Source: JAYPAN01 sp049597955 (GTDB taxonomy: Bacteria > Pseudomonadota > Alphaproteobacteria > RS24). From it: a stretch of DNA of 64,000 bases. Where the stretch lies: positions 60,741 through 124,740 of the forward strand of contig JBMYND010000005.1 in the NCBI GenBank assembly GCA_049597955.1, written 5' to 3'. The stretch's first letter is position 1. The number at the start of each line of letters is the position of its first letter. Shown here piece by piece: positions 33,772-41,461 of the stretch. The notes under the pieces were generated by a model, which worked only from the letters and a program-made list of their open reading frames with translations, was not told the origin of the DNA and did no database searches. Made by a program: the position numbers and the translations under genes.

Positions 33772-34901
33772 TGGTCAATGGCTCCATTGGCCAGCAAAAA
33801 AGCCGATAAATCCGGCACATTGACATCATTGGCGATAAAACTGTCGCCGAGCGCGCGGGCCAGCACAAAGCGCATTTGGCCGGCCTCGACTTTCTTGTCC
33901 TGCTGCATGGCCTCAACCAGCGCCGACACGCCAAAACCATCGGGTGCAATATCGCGCATCCAAACCGGCAGGCCGGCAGCCGCCAGCACTTGGCGCAATC
34001 TGACACTTTCCGCTTCGGCGCAATGGCCGCGCGCGACGGAAAAATCAAACGCCATGACCATGCCAAGCGCCACAGCTTCGCCATGCAACAGCCTGCCGCC
34101 ATAGCCGCATAAGGCTTCGAAGGCATGGCCGAATGTGTGGCCGAGATTGAGCAAAGCGCGCTCCCCGGTTTCGCGCTCATCGCGCGCCACAATATCGGCT
34201 TTGGCATGACAGCTTTGGGCAATGGCATGGGCTGTCGCTGCCGGTTCCAGCGCCAGCACGGCGGAGCCATTTTCTTCCAGCCAGGCGAAAAAATCGGCAT
34301 AGCCAAGCGCGCCATATTTGACAATTTCGGCATAACCCGCCGCCAATTGCCGCGGCGGCAGGCTGGCCAGCACATCAGTATCGGCCAGCACCAAATCGGG
34401 CTGGTGAAATGCGCCAATCAGATTTTTGCCCTGTGCGACATTTATTGCGGTTTTGCCGCCAATCGAACTGTCAACTTGTGCCAGCAAAGTCGTCGGTATC
34501 TGGATGAAGCGTGTGCCACGGCGCAAAATGGCCGCCGCAAAGCCGGTCAAATCGCCTATCACGCCGCCGCCAAAAGCGACGATACAATCATTGCGCTCAA
34601 TCTTTTTGTCGAGCAACCAATCGCAGACGCGCTCAAGCTCGCCGAAAGATTTGGTCGGCTCACCCTCCGGCAATATCATTGTGTCGGATTCAATTTGCGC
34701 ATCGGCCAGGGCTTTTTGCAAAGCGGGCAAATGCGCACCGGCAACCGCCCGGTCGGTGATAATTGCCAATTTCGGGCGTTTCAAAAGCGGCGCTATCAGT
34801 TTTGCGGCATCGCCAAGCAGACCGCTGCCAATGACAATATCATAGCTGCGATGGCCCAATTGCACGGGCACGATTTGTCGGACAGGTGATTGCGAACTCA
34901 T
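33768..34901 (-). CDS. aroB: 3-dehydroquinate synthase
   Basis: A 377-residue protein of the second step of the shikimate pathway, converting DAHP to 3-dehydroquinate with NAD and zinc or cobalt. Conserved features include GGGVIGDLTGFAAAILRRGTRFIQIPTTLLAQVDSSIGGKTAINVAQGKNLIGAFHQP and LLNLGHTFGHAFEALCGYG, the latter with metal-binding histidines. It lies 64 bases downstream of aroK, the usual aroKB order. The stop overlaps the start of the CorC-type gene. Confidence 0.96.
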   Translation of the reverse strand: MSSQSPVRQIVPVQLGHRSYDIVIGSGLLGDAAKLIAPLLKRPKLAIITDRAVAGAHLPALQKALADAQIESDTMILPEGEPTKSFGELERVCDWLLDKKIERNDCIVAFGGGVIGDLTGFAAAILRRGTRFIQIPTTLLAQVDSSIGGKTAINVAQGKNLIGAFHQPDLVLADTDVLASLPPRQLAAGYAEIVKYGALGYADFFAWLEENGSAVLALEPAATAHAIAQSCHAKADIVARDERETGERALLNLGHTFGHAFEALCGYGGRLLHGEAVALGMVMAFDFSVARGHCAEAESVRLRQVLAAAGLPVWMRDIAPDGFGVSALVEAMQQDKKVEAGQMRFVLARALGDSFIANDVNVPDLSAFLLANGAIDQ

Positions 34902-34965
34902 CTTTCTGCTTTCTCACCTGCCAGCCTTACGCAAAGCGGGCGGTTTTGTCCAGCCATCGCTTGCA

Positions 34966-35547
34966 TCAATCATTGGCCTGGTCAAATTGCCGAACCGCTT
35001 CGATTATCTGCGTCACTGCCGCCTCATGGGCGCGTTCGGGCAGTGACACGCGAATATCGGCACTGGCATAAACCGGCCCACGCTCTTGCATCAGGGATTG
35101 CAGTTTTTGTCTTATGTCCACACCGGCCAATAAGGGGCGCTTGCCGGGCTTGCGCTTAACCCGCCTTTCCAACTCGTCAATCGGCACATCCAGCCAAATG
35201 GTAATCGCGCTTTCAGCCAACAGTTCGCGGGTCTGTGCGTCCATAAAGGCACCGCCGCCCAAGGCCAGCACTTGCGGCCCGCGCGCAACCAGCCGTTTAA
35301 TCACCCGCCTTTCGCCGTCGCGGAAAGCGGCCTCGCCATGATTGGCAAAAATATCGGCGATGGGCATGCCTGCGGCTTTTTCGATTTCCGCGTCAGCATC
35401 AAAAAACGGCAATGCCAGCGCATTGGCCAACCGCCCGCCCAGCGAAGATTTACCGGCACCCATCATGCCAATCAGCACAAGCGGCCGGTCGGGCGCATGA
35501 AGGGAGACCGCGTCTTTCGGCCTTGATGTTTTGGCGTCCTCGGTCAT
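34966..35547 (-). CDS. aroK: shikimate kinase
   Basis: A 193-residue kinase, phosphorylating shikimate at the 3-hydroxyl. Walker A is GMMGAGKSS (near residue 27), the shikimate-binding segment has FFDADAEIEKAAGMPIADIF and FRDGERRVIKRL, and the central GGGAFMDAQTR and the lid (RPLLAG) are typical. I set the start at ATG 35547, with GGAG five bases upstream; the frame is open further, and ATG 35583 is a less likely start. It is the first gene of aroK-aroB-corC. Confidence 0.93.
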   Translation of the reverse strand: MTEDAKTSRPKDAVSLHAPDRPLVLIGMMGAGKSSLGGRLANALALPFFDADAEIEKAAGMPIADIFANHGEAAFRDGERRVIKRLVARGPQVLALGGGAFMDAQTRELLAESAITIWLDVPIDELERRVKRKPGKRPLLAGVDIRQKLQSLMQERGPVYASADIRVSLPERAHEAAVTQIIEAVRQFDQAND

Positions 35548-35753
35548 TTTGCTCCGCTTACTGTCACTGTCTGTTACCGCCATTAATGGCCGATTGCAGG
35601 AAAATACAACAAATTGCCGATTTTTTGGACAATTTCCTGTGCACGCTCTCGCCAAAACCGCAAATAAGCCTATAATCCGCCGACAGTCGGATTTGCCCAG
35701 ATGTCGCCATAATGCGGGCATATCAAAGAAGGCTGACAGCAGGAGTCGCGATA

Positions 35754-35891
35754 ATGGATGCGAAATGGCCGGTAATATTGACAGTGGCATTGGTGCTTTT
35801 GGCCGGTGGCATTATCTATCTGGCGCAGGCGATAGAGCCGCCGCGTGAAACTGCGGTTGAGGTTCTGGACAATGACCGGTTTGCGCAATAG
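35754..35891 (+). CDS. small membrane protein (45 residues), unknown function
   Basis: MDAKWPVILTVALVLLAGGI is followed by a short hydrophilic tail ending in LDNDRFAQ, so this is a single-helix membrane protein with the tail outside. AGGAG precedes the ATG by eight bases, an excellent ribosome site, in a gap where no other gene would use it. Its last 20 bases overlap the start of the next gene at 35872, suggesting translational coupling. I do not recognise the family. Confidence 0.6.
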   Translation: MDAKWPVILTVALVLLAGGIIYLAQAIEPPRETAVEVLDNDRFAQ

Positions 35892-38196
35892 CGCCTTGCA
35901 ACACAAAATAACAGCTTTTGCCTGTTTTTGTCTGACGCTGGCCTTGGGCGCAGACATTGTAAACGCGCAGGCAGACGCACAAGATATGCGCGCCATGCGC
36001 GCGCCGCTTTCCATTATTCCGCCGGCAGCGCAGGCCGATTTAACCGCCGGTCGGGCCGCGCCCAATAAGCGCACAGCCAAGCTGGCCCCCAATGCCGCTG
36101 CCCGCCAAATGAAACGCGCCGTGCGCGCTGTCGCTTCCGTGCCCGGCACGCAGACTGATATTGTGCAAATCGGCCAGCTTGGTGCTTTGGAAGATGCGCC
36201 AATCGGGCTTGAAGACGGGTTTGGCCGCGCTGTTTGGTCGGGTGCGCGGCTGGCCTATGTCAGCGATTTGCTGACCCGCTTGCCGGAAACCCATCAATTG
36301 GCGGCGCTGCGCGATATGGAAGTGACTTTGTTGCGCGGGGCGGCCAGCGCACCGGCCGGTTCGGTGCAGGGCACAAGCTGGACGGCGGCGCGCCTCAACC
36401 GGTTGTTGACGCTTGGTGAAACCCGCGATGTGATTGACTTGGCCAATCTGACCGGTGCTGCCGCCAATGATGCCTATGCGCTGCGTATATTGGCGCAAGC
36501 CCATTTGGCGCGCGATGAAAGAGACGCGGCCTGCGCATTTGACACGCCGCAAAAAGGCATGGTCGGTCAGCGTGACAGCAAATTATTTTTCCTGAAATTG
36601 CTTATTTTCTGCCAGTTAAATGGCGGCGAATATGACAAGGCGGCGCTGGCGCTTGATTTGAATGAAAAAACCTTGGCCGATGCCAATTTTTTCCGCGATT
36701 TGGCGTTTTTGGTGGCCGCGCAAGCGCCGCTGGAAGGCGACGATACGCAATTGCCGCCGCTTCCGGTTGAGCTTGATGTGCTGGATGTCGCCTTGCTGCG
36801 CCTTGCGCAATTGACACCACCGACCAATCCGGCCAGCCTTCCCCCGGCCTTTTGGCCGGTTATCGGCAATGATTATACTTTGCCGCCCGCCTTGCAATTG
36901 GCAGCGGCGCAAGCCTCTGTTCAGCGTGGCCATTTACCGGCTGACAGTTTTTCGCAAATCGGGCAATTGGCTGATTTGGAAGCCTATCGGGAATTGCTGC
37001 TGCCGCCGCAAAAGGCGGCCCTGCCCGAAGCGGTGCAAATGGCCATGAATTTGCGGTTGGTTGATGCCGCGCCGGTTGCGGCGCAAGGCCGGTTAATGGC
37101 GGTTTTGCTGAAACAGGCGGCGCGGCAAAATCGCTGGGCAATTCAAGTGCGCATATTGAATGACAGGCTGGTTGATTTATCGGCCAATCGCGCCGTGTCA
37201 CTGCCCAATAATAATGCTGAGACAGGCCCGTCAAATGACCCTCTCACTGACCCAGTCATTGACACGGCAAATGAAGCCGCAAATATCACCGGCGCGGGCG
37301 ATGGTGCAATAATGAGCCAAACTATTTTGGCCGACAGTTTTGACCTGCCACCGGCCCGCAATGATGACCCGATATTGCTGCCCGCATTATTATTGCTCAA
37401 CGCGCCGGCAACCGAATATGCCGATTGGCCGATGCCGGAATTAATGACCCGGCTATTGGATGAGGCAAGCGGCAATATACCAATGAGCGAAGGCGAACCG
37501 CTTGCCGCCCTGTTTGCCGATGACGCCATGCCGGTTTTTGATACGCCTGATACGCCTGATACGCCTGATACGGATGTCACTTCTGTCGCTGTTGAAAACA
37601 ATCTCGATATAGGCAATACGGATGCGGTGGGCGAAAATGGGGTTTCGGCTTTTCCGGCAACCGGTTTGCGCGCCGCGCCGGTCAATGATTGGGAAAGCTA
37701 TATCAGCGCATTTCAGCCGACCAAAGGCGCTTTGCGCGCCTATTTGGCGCATGAATTGGCGGTCTGGCAGGGACAGGGCGTCGCTCTGCCGCCGGTTGTG
37801 ACGGCGATGCTGGGCTTTGACGCGCAAACCCCGCAACAGGCGCGTTTGATGAAATTGGCGGAGAATGGTTGGGTTGGTGATTTGGTGCTGGCGCTGGTGG
37901 CCGATTTCGGCGCCCGACCGGTATCGGGCATGGCGCCGGGCGATGTCGCCGCCATATTGACCGCTTTGCGCCGAGCCGGGCTGGTGGCAGAAAGCGAAAA
38001 ATTGGCGCGCGAGATTTTGCTGCACAGCGCCGCCGCGCTAATGGCGTCGGATGGGTTTGCTGAAGCTGTCGCCGCTGCTGACCCTGCCATTATTGGCGGC
38101 ATGGTTTTTGACGATTCGGGGGAAGATGCCCTGCTGCCCGAGTTCAATGCCGGTGAGATGGTGCTGCCGGTCGCGCCGGATGGGGTGGTTGAGTGA
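35872..38196 (+). CDS. large exported protein of unknown function with short DTP repeats
   Basis: A 774-residue protein. The first 32 residues look like a signal peptide (LRNSALQHKITAFACFCLTLALGADIVNAQA). The rest is rich in Ala, Leu and Asp and probably mostly helical, in alternating blocks that suggest a repeated helical fold (TPR-like), though no clear motif stands out. Around residues 558-566 is DTPDTPDTPDTD, encoded by a nine-base tandem repeat (about 37541-37570). I chose the ATG at 35872, since the frame upstream lacks a signal peptide; it overlaps the end of the small membrane protein gene. xerD follows after 33 bases, so they may be transcribed together. Function unknown. Confidence 0.75.
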   Translation: MTGLRNSALQHKITAFACFCLTLALGADIVNAQADAQDMRAMRAPLSIIPPAAQADLTAGRAAPNKRTAKLAPNAAARQMKRAVRAVASVPGTQTDIVQIGQLGALEDAPIGLEDGFGRAVWSGARLAYVSDLLTRLPETHQLAALRDMEVTLLRGAASAPAGSVQGTSWTAARLNRLLTLGETRDVIDLANLTGAAANDAYALRILAQAHLARDERDAACAFDTPQKGMVGQRDSKLFFLKLLIFCQLNGGEYDKAALALDLNEKTLADANFFRDLAFLVAAQAPLEGDDTQLPPLPVELDVLDVALLRLAQLTPPTNPASLPPAFWPVIGNDYTLPPALQLAAAQASVQRGHLPADSFSQIGQLADLEAYRELLLPPQKAALPEAVQMAMNLRLVDAAPVAAQGRLMAVLLKQAARQNRWAIQVRILNDRLVDLSANRAVSLPNNNAETGPSNDPLTDPVIDTANEAANITGAGDGAIMSQTILADSFDLPPARNDDPILLPALLLLNAPATEYADWPMPELMTRLLDEASGNIPMSEGEPLAALFADDAMPVFDTPDTPDTPDTDVTSVAVENNLDIGNTDAVGENGVSAFPATGLRAAPVNDWESYISAFQPTKGALRAYLAHELAVWQGQGVALPPVVTAMLGFDAQTPQQARLMKLAENGWVGDLVLALVADFGARPVSGMAPGDVAAILTALRRAGLVAESEKLAREILLHSAAALMASDGFAEAVAAADPAIIGGMVFDDSGEDALLPEFNAGEMVLPVAPDGVVE
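37541..37570 (+). repeat. 9-bp in-frame tandem repeat (DTP codons)
   Basis: GATACGCCT is repeated about three times and followed by GATACGGAT, encoding DTPDTPDTPDTD. Because the unit is nine bases, changes in copy number keep the frame of the host gene. Confidence 0.75.
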
Positions 38197-38229
38197 GGCC
38201 CGCATGTCATATTTGGGGAAGAGCAGGGC

Positions 38230-39159
38230 ATGACATCTGAGCGGCTGATAGGCTTGTTTTTGGATATGATGGTCGCCGAGCGCGGCGCGTCCGAGCATAC
38301 TTGCGCTGCCTATCGCCGCGATTTGCAGGGGCTGGCTGCGTTTCTGGCGCAACAAGGCGGTGACATGCTGGCGGCGCAAGACACGCAATTGCAAGCCTAT
38401 ATGCGGCATTTGACCAAAAAGGGTCTGGCCGCATCGACCGCGGCGCGGCATTTTTCAAGTCTGCGCCATTTCTATAAGTTTTTGATGCTTGAGGGCTTGC
38501 GCACCGATAATCCGGCGGATGCGCTGGATCGGCCGAAAACCAATCGGCCGCTGCCCAAGCTCTTGTCTTTGGCTGAAACCACGGCGCTGATTGAGGCGGC
38601 GCGCGCCCTGCCGACAGCCAATGAGCGGCAAAAAGCCGACCAATTGCGGGCTGTTTGCCTGATTGAAATGCTCTATGCCACCGGCATGCGGGTCAGTGAA
38701 TTGGTCGGCCTGCCGCGTCTGGCTTTGGATGGTGACAGCCGCGCGATTATTGTGCGCGGCAAGGGCGGGCGCGAGCGTCTGGTGCCATTGTCGGAACCGG
38801 CGCGACAGGCTTTGGCGGCATGGCTGGACTGGCGCGACGGGCAAAAGCAATGGCAGGAATCGCGGTTTTTATTTCCCGCGCGCAGCCGCCAAGGCTATCT
38901 GACGCGCCAGCGTTTCACGCAAATCCTTGAAAAGCTGGCCATGCTGGCCGGTATCGCGCCGCACCGTGTTTCGCCGCATGTGTTACGCCACGCTTTTGCC
39001 ACCCATTTAATGCAGCATGGAGCGGATTTGCGTGCTGTTCAGCAAATGCTTGGCCATGCCGATATTTCGACCACACAGATTTACACTTATGTTCTCGATG
39101 AGCGCAAAAGGCAGCTTGTCGAGGCAGGGCATCCGCTGGCTGCCGGTGAATTGGGGTAG
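38230..39159 (+). CDS. xerD: tyrosine recombinase XerD
   Basis: A 309-residue tyrosine recombinase that, with XerC, resolves chromosome dimers at dif. The N-terminal SAM-like domain is intact, and the catalytic set is visible: an arginine in YATGMRVSELVGLPRL, HVLRHAFATHL (His and Arg), GHADISTTQIYTY (His and the tyrosine nucleophile). The length is normal for XerD. It follows the large exported-protein gene by 33 bases and precedes accA. Confidence 0.93.
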   Translation: MTSERLIGLFLDMMVAERGASEHTCAAYRRDLQGLAAFLAQQGGDMLAAQDTQLQAYMRHLTKKGLAASTAARHFSSLRHFYKFLMLEGLRTDNPADALDRPKTNRPLPKLLSLAETTALIEAARALPTANERQKADQLRAVCLIEMLYATGMRVSELVGLPRLALDGDSRAIIVRGKGGRERLVPLSEPARQALAAWLDWRDGQKQWQESRFLFPARSRQGYLTRQRFTQILEKLAMLAGIAPHRVSPHVLRHAFATHLMQHGADLRAVQQMLGHADISTTQIYTYVLDERKRQLVEAGHPLAAGELG

Positions 39160-39221
39160 GGCGCCATGGCGGCGCAATGTCCATATTGACACAAGGCCAC
39201 GGCACAGGAGATAAGACCAAT

Positions 39222-40178
39222 ATGCAAAATTATCTGGAATTTGAAAAACCGATTGCCACGTTGGAAGGCCAAATCCGCGAATTGCGCAGCGCCGGACAAA
39301 AAGACGGTGTTGATATTGTCGATGAGATTCAAAGGCTGGAAGGCAAAATCCGCGATCAGGTTGAGAAATTATATAAAAATCTTGACCCTTGGCAGAAAAC
39401 CCAAGTGGCGCGCCATCCGCAGCGTCCGCATTGCATGGATTATATCGAGACGCTGGTGGAGGATTTCACCCCGCTGGCCGGCGACAGATTATATTCCGAA
39501 GACCATGCGATTATTGCCGGGCTGGGCCGTTGGCAGGGCCAGCGCGTGGCGGTGCTGGGCCATGAAAAAGGCTCTGACACGCAAGGCCGCCTGAAGCATA
39601 ATTTTGGCATGGCCAGACCGGAAGGCTATCGCAAGGCGGTGCGGGTGATGGATATGGCCGAGCGTTTCGGCCTGCCGGTTGTTTCGCTGGTAGATACGGC
39701 GGGCGCTTATCCGGGGGTTGGCGCGGAAGAGCGTGGCCAGTCGGAAGCGATTGCACGGTGCACGGATAAATGCCTGCAAATCGGCGTGCCTTTTGTTTCG
39801 GTGATTATCGGCGAGGGCGGCTCCGGCGGTGCCTTGGCGTTGGCCACAGCCAGCAAAATCATGATGCTGGAACATTCCATTTACACTGTCGCCTCACCGG
39901 AGGCTTGCGCGTCTATTTTGTGGCGGTCATCGGCGCAGGCCAATATCGCGGCCACTGCACTGAAAGTGACGGCGCAGGATTTATTGCAGCTGGGTGTGAT
40001 AGACAAAATCATTGCCGAGCCATTGGGCGGCGCGCATCGTGACCGCGGCACAATGATTGATGATGTCGGCCTGGCGGTCTCGCAAGAATTGGCGCAATTG
40101 GCCAATCTGACGCCGCAGCAATTGCGCGATGCCAGACGGCAGAAGTTTCTTGATATGGGGCGGCAAGGCATAAGCTGA
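39222..40178 (+). CDS. accA: acetyl-CoA carboxylase carboxyltransferase subunit alpha
   Basis: A 318-residue subunit that transfers the carboxyl group from biotin to acetyl-CoA, the first step of fatty acid synthesis. Conserved features include ARHPQRPHCMDYIETLVEDFTPLAGDR, the carboxybiotin site GRLKHNFGMARPEGYRKAVRVM, and VSLVDTAGAYPGVGAEERGQSEAIARC and VIIGEGGSGGALALA. I chose the ATG at 39222, with AGGAG 12 bases upstream, rather than the upstream ATG at 39177. The accD gene is not in this window. Confidence 0.96.
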   Translation: MQNYLEFEKPIATLEGQIRELRSAGQKDGVDIVDEIQRLEGKIRDQVEKLYKNLDPWQKTQVARHPQRPHCMDYIETLVEDFTPLAGDRLYSEDHAIIAGLGRWQGQRVAVLGHEKGSDTQGRLKHNFGMARPEGYRKAVRVMDMAERFGLPVVSLVDTAGAYPGVGAEERGQSEAIARCTDKCLQIGVPFVSVIIGEGGSGGALALATASKIMMLEHSIYTVASPEACASILWRSSAQANIAATALKVTAQDLLQLGVIDKIIAEPLGGAHRDRGTMIDDVGLAVSQELAQLANLTPQQLRDARRQKFLDMGRQGIS

Positions 40179-40219
40179 GACTTGCCTCAACATTGCCTCA
40201 AAATTACTTGCGGCGCGGC

Positions 40220-41392
40220 TTAAAGCTTGCGCATAAAGTCCTGCACTTCGCCGACAAATTGCGGCCCGTCTTCCATGGCGGCAAAATGACCGGCTTGGTC
40301 AAAATCATTCCAATGCACGACATTATAGCCATATTCCACCATGCGCCGTGGCGGGAAGGTGATATAGGGTTCGGCGAAATTGCCAACACCGACCGGCACC
40401 TCAACCCTTTGGCCATCAGGAATATCGGCCCCTTCTTCCAAAAAGCCGCGATAAAACCATGTCGAGGTCACGAAATTATCATTGACCAGATAAATCATCA
40501 CATTGGACAATAATTGATGCGGCGTATAGCGGCGCGCCAACTCGCGACGGCCTTGCGCGTTGAGATTGTCGCTCCAGCCGTGAAATTTTTCGACAATCCA
40601 GGCGCATTGCCCGACCGGGCTGTCGGCCATGGCAAACCCCAAAGATTGCGGCTTGGTCATTTGCAATTGCAGATAAGCGCCTTCCATTTGCATGGTGGCG
40701 GCCATTTGCATGGCCCATGCCTGCTCGGCTTCGGTTTCCGGCTGCGCGGCGGTGCGCGCGCCATACATGCTGATATGAATGGCTTTGCAGCCGCCGCCCT
40801 TATCCGTGCCGTGATGCAGGCCAAGCATGGCGGTGACCAGACTGCCCCAATCGCCGCCTTGCGCGACATATTGGTCAAAGCCCAGCACATCGCGCATCAG
40901 CCTGTCCCACATGGCGGCGGTGGATTTCGGGCCAATTGGCCGTTTCGGTTTGCCGGAAAAGCCATAGCCCGGCAGGGATGGGCAAATCACCGTCACGCCT
41001 TCTTCAGCCTTGCCGCCATAATTTTCCGGATGCGCCAAACGGTCAATCACATTGACAAATTCATAGACCGAGCCGGGCCAGCCATGGGTCATTAAAAAAG
41101 CTTGCGGATTGCTGCCTGAGCCATTTTCGCGGATGAAGTGAATATCAAGCCCGTCAATTTCGGCGGTGAAATGCGCAAACCGCTCAAGCTCGCTTTGCGT
41201 GTCCTGCCATTGATAGCTGTCGAGCCAATATGTGCATAAGTCGCGCATGGCAGCCAAATCGGCGCCATAGGCCCATGGGTCTTCATTGTCGCCAAGCAAA
41301 GGCGCATCGCCCCATTGATAGGCGGCCACGCGGTCGCGTATCCAGTCAAGCCGCGCTTGCGCCACTTTGATGTCATAATTTTGTGCAGCCAT
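40220..41392 (-). CDS. epoxide hydrolase (EHN-type, alpha/beta-fold)
   Basis: A 390-residue enzyme with the epoxide-hydrolase N-terminal domain (WRWD-like lid region: WIRDRVAAYQWGDAP, LDSYQWQDTQSELERFAHFTAEIDGLDIHFI) and the catalytic alpha/beta core: THGWPGSVYEF (oxyanion region), GGDWGS holding the nucleophilic aspartate, and a late histidine in WNDFDQAGHFAAMEDG. It probably opens epoxides or similar strained substrates. GGGGGGA precedes the ATG at 41392. It stands alone, next to the end of secA on the same strand. Confidence 0.9.
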   Translation of the reverse strand: MAAQNYDIKVAQARLDWIRDRVAAYQWGDAPLLGDNEDPWAYGADLAAMRDLCTYWLDSYQWQDTQSELERFAHFTAEIDGLDIHFIRENGSGSNPQAFLMTHGWPGSVYEFVNVIDRLAHPENYGGKAEEGVTVICPSLPGYGFSGKPKRPIGPKSTAAMWDRLMRDVLGFDQYVAQGGDWGSLVTAMLGLHHGTDKGGGCKAIHISMYGARTAAQPETEAEQAWAMQMAATMQMEGAYLQLQMTKPQSLGFAMADSPVGQCAWIVEKFHGWSDNLNAQGRRELARRYTPHQLLSNVMIYLVNDNFVTSTWFYRGFLEEGADIPDGQRVEVPVGVGNFAEPYITFPPRRMVEYGYNVVHWNDFDQAGHFAAMEDGPQFVGEVQDFMRKL

Positions 41393-41461
41393 GTTTCCCC
41401 CCGCAGAAATCTCTCTGCCAGTCAAAAAGGCTTATTGTCGAAAGGCAAGTGATTTTTTGGC

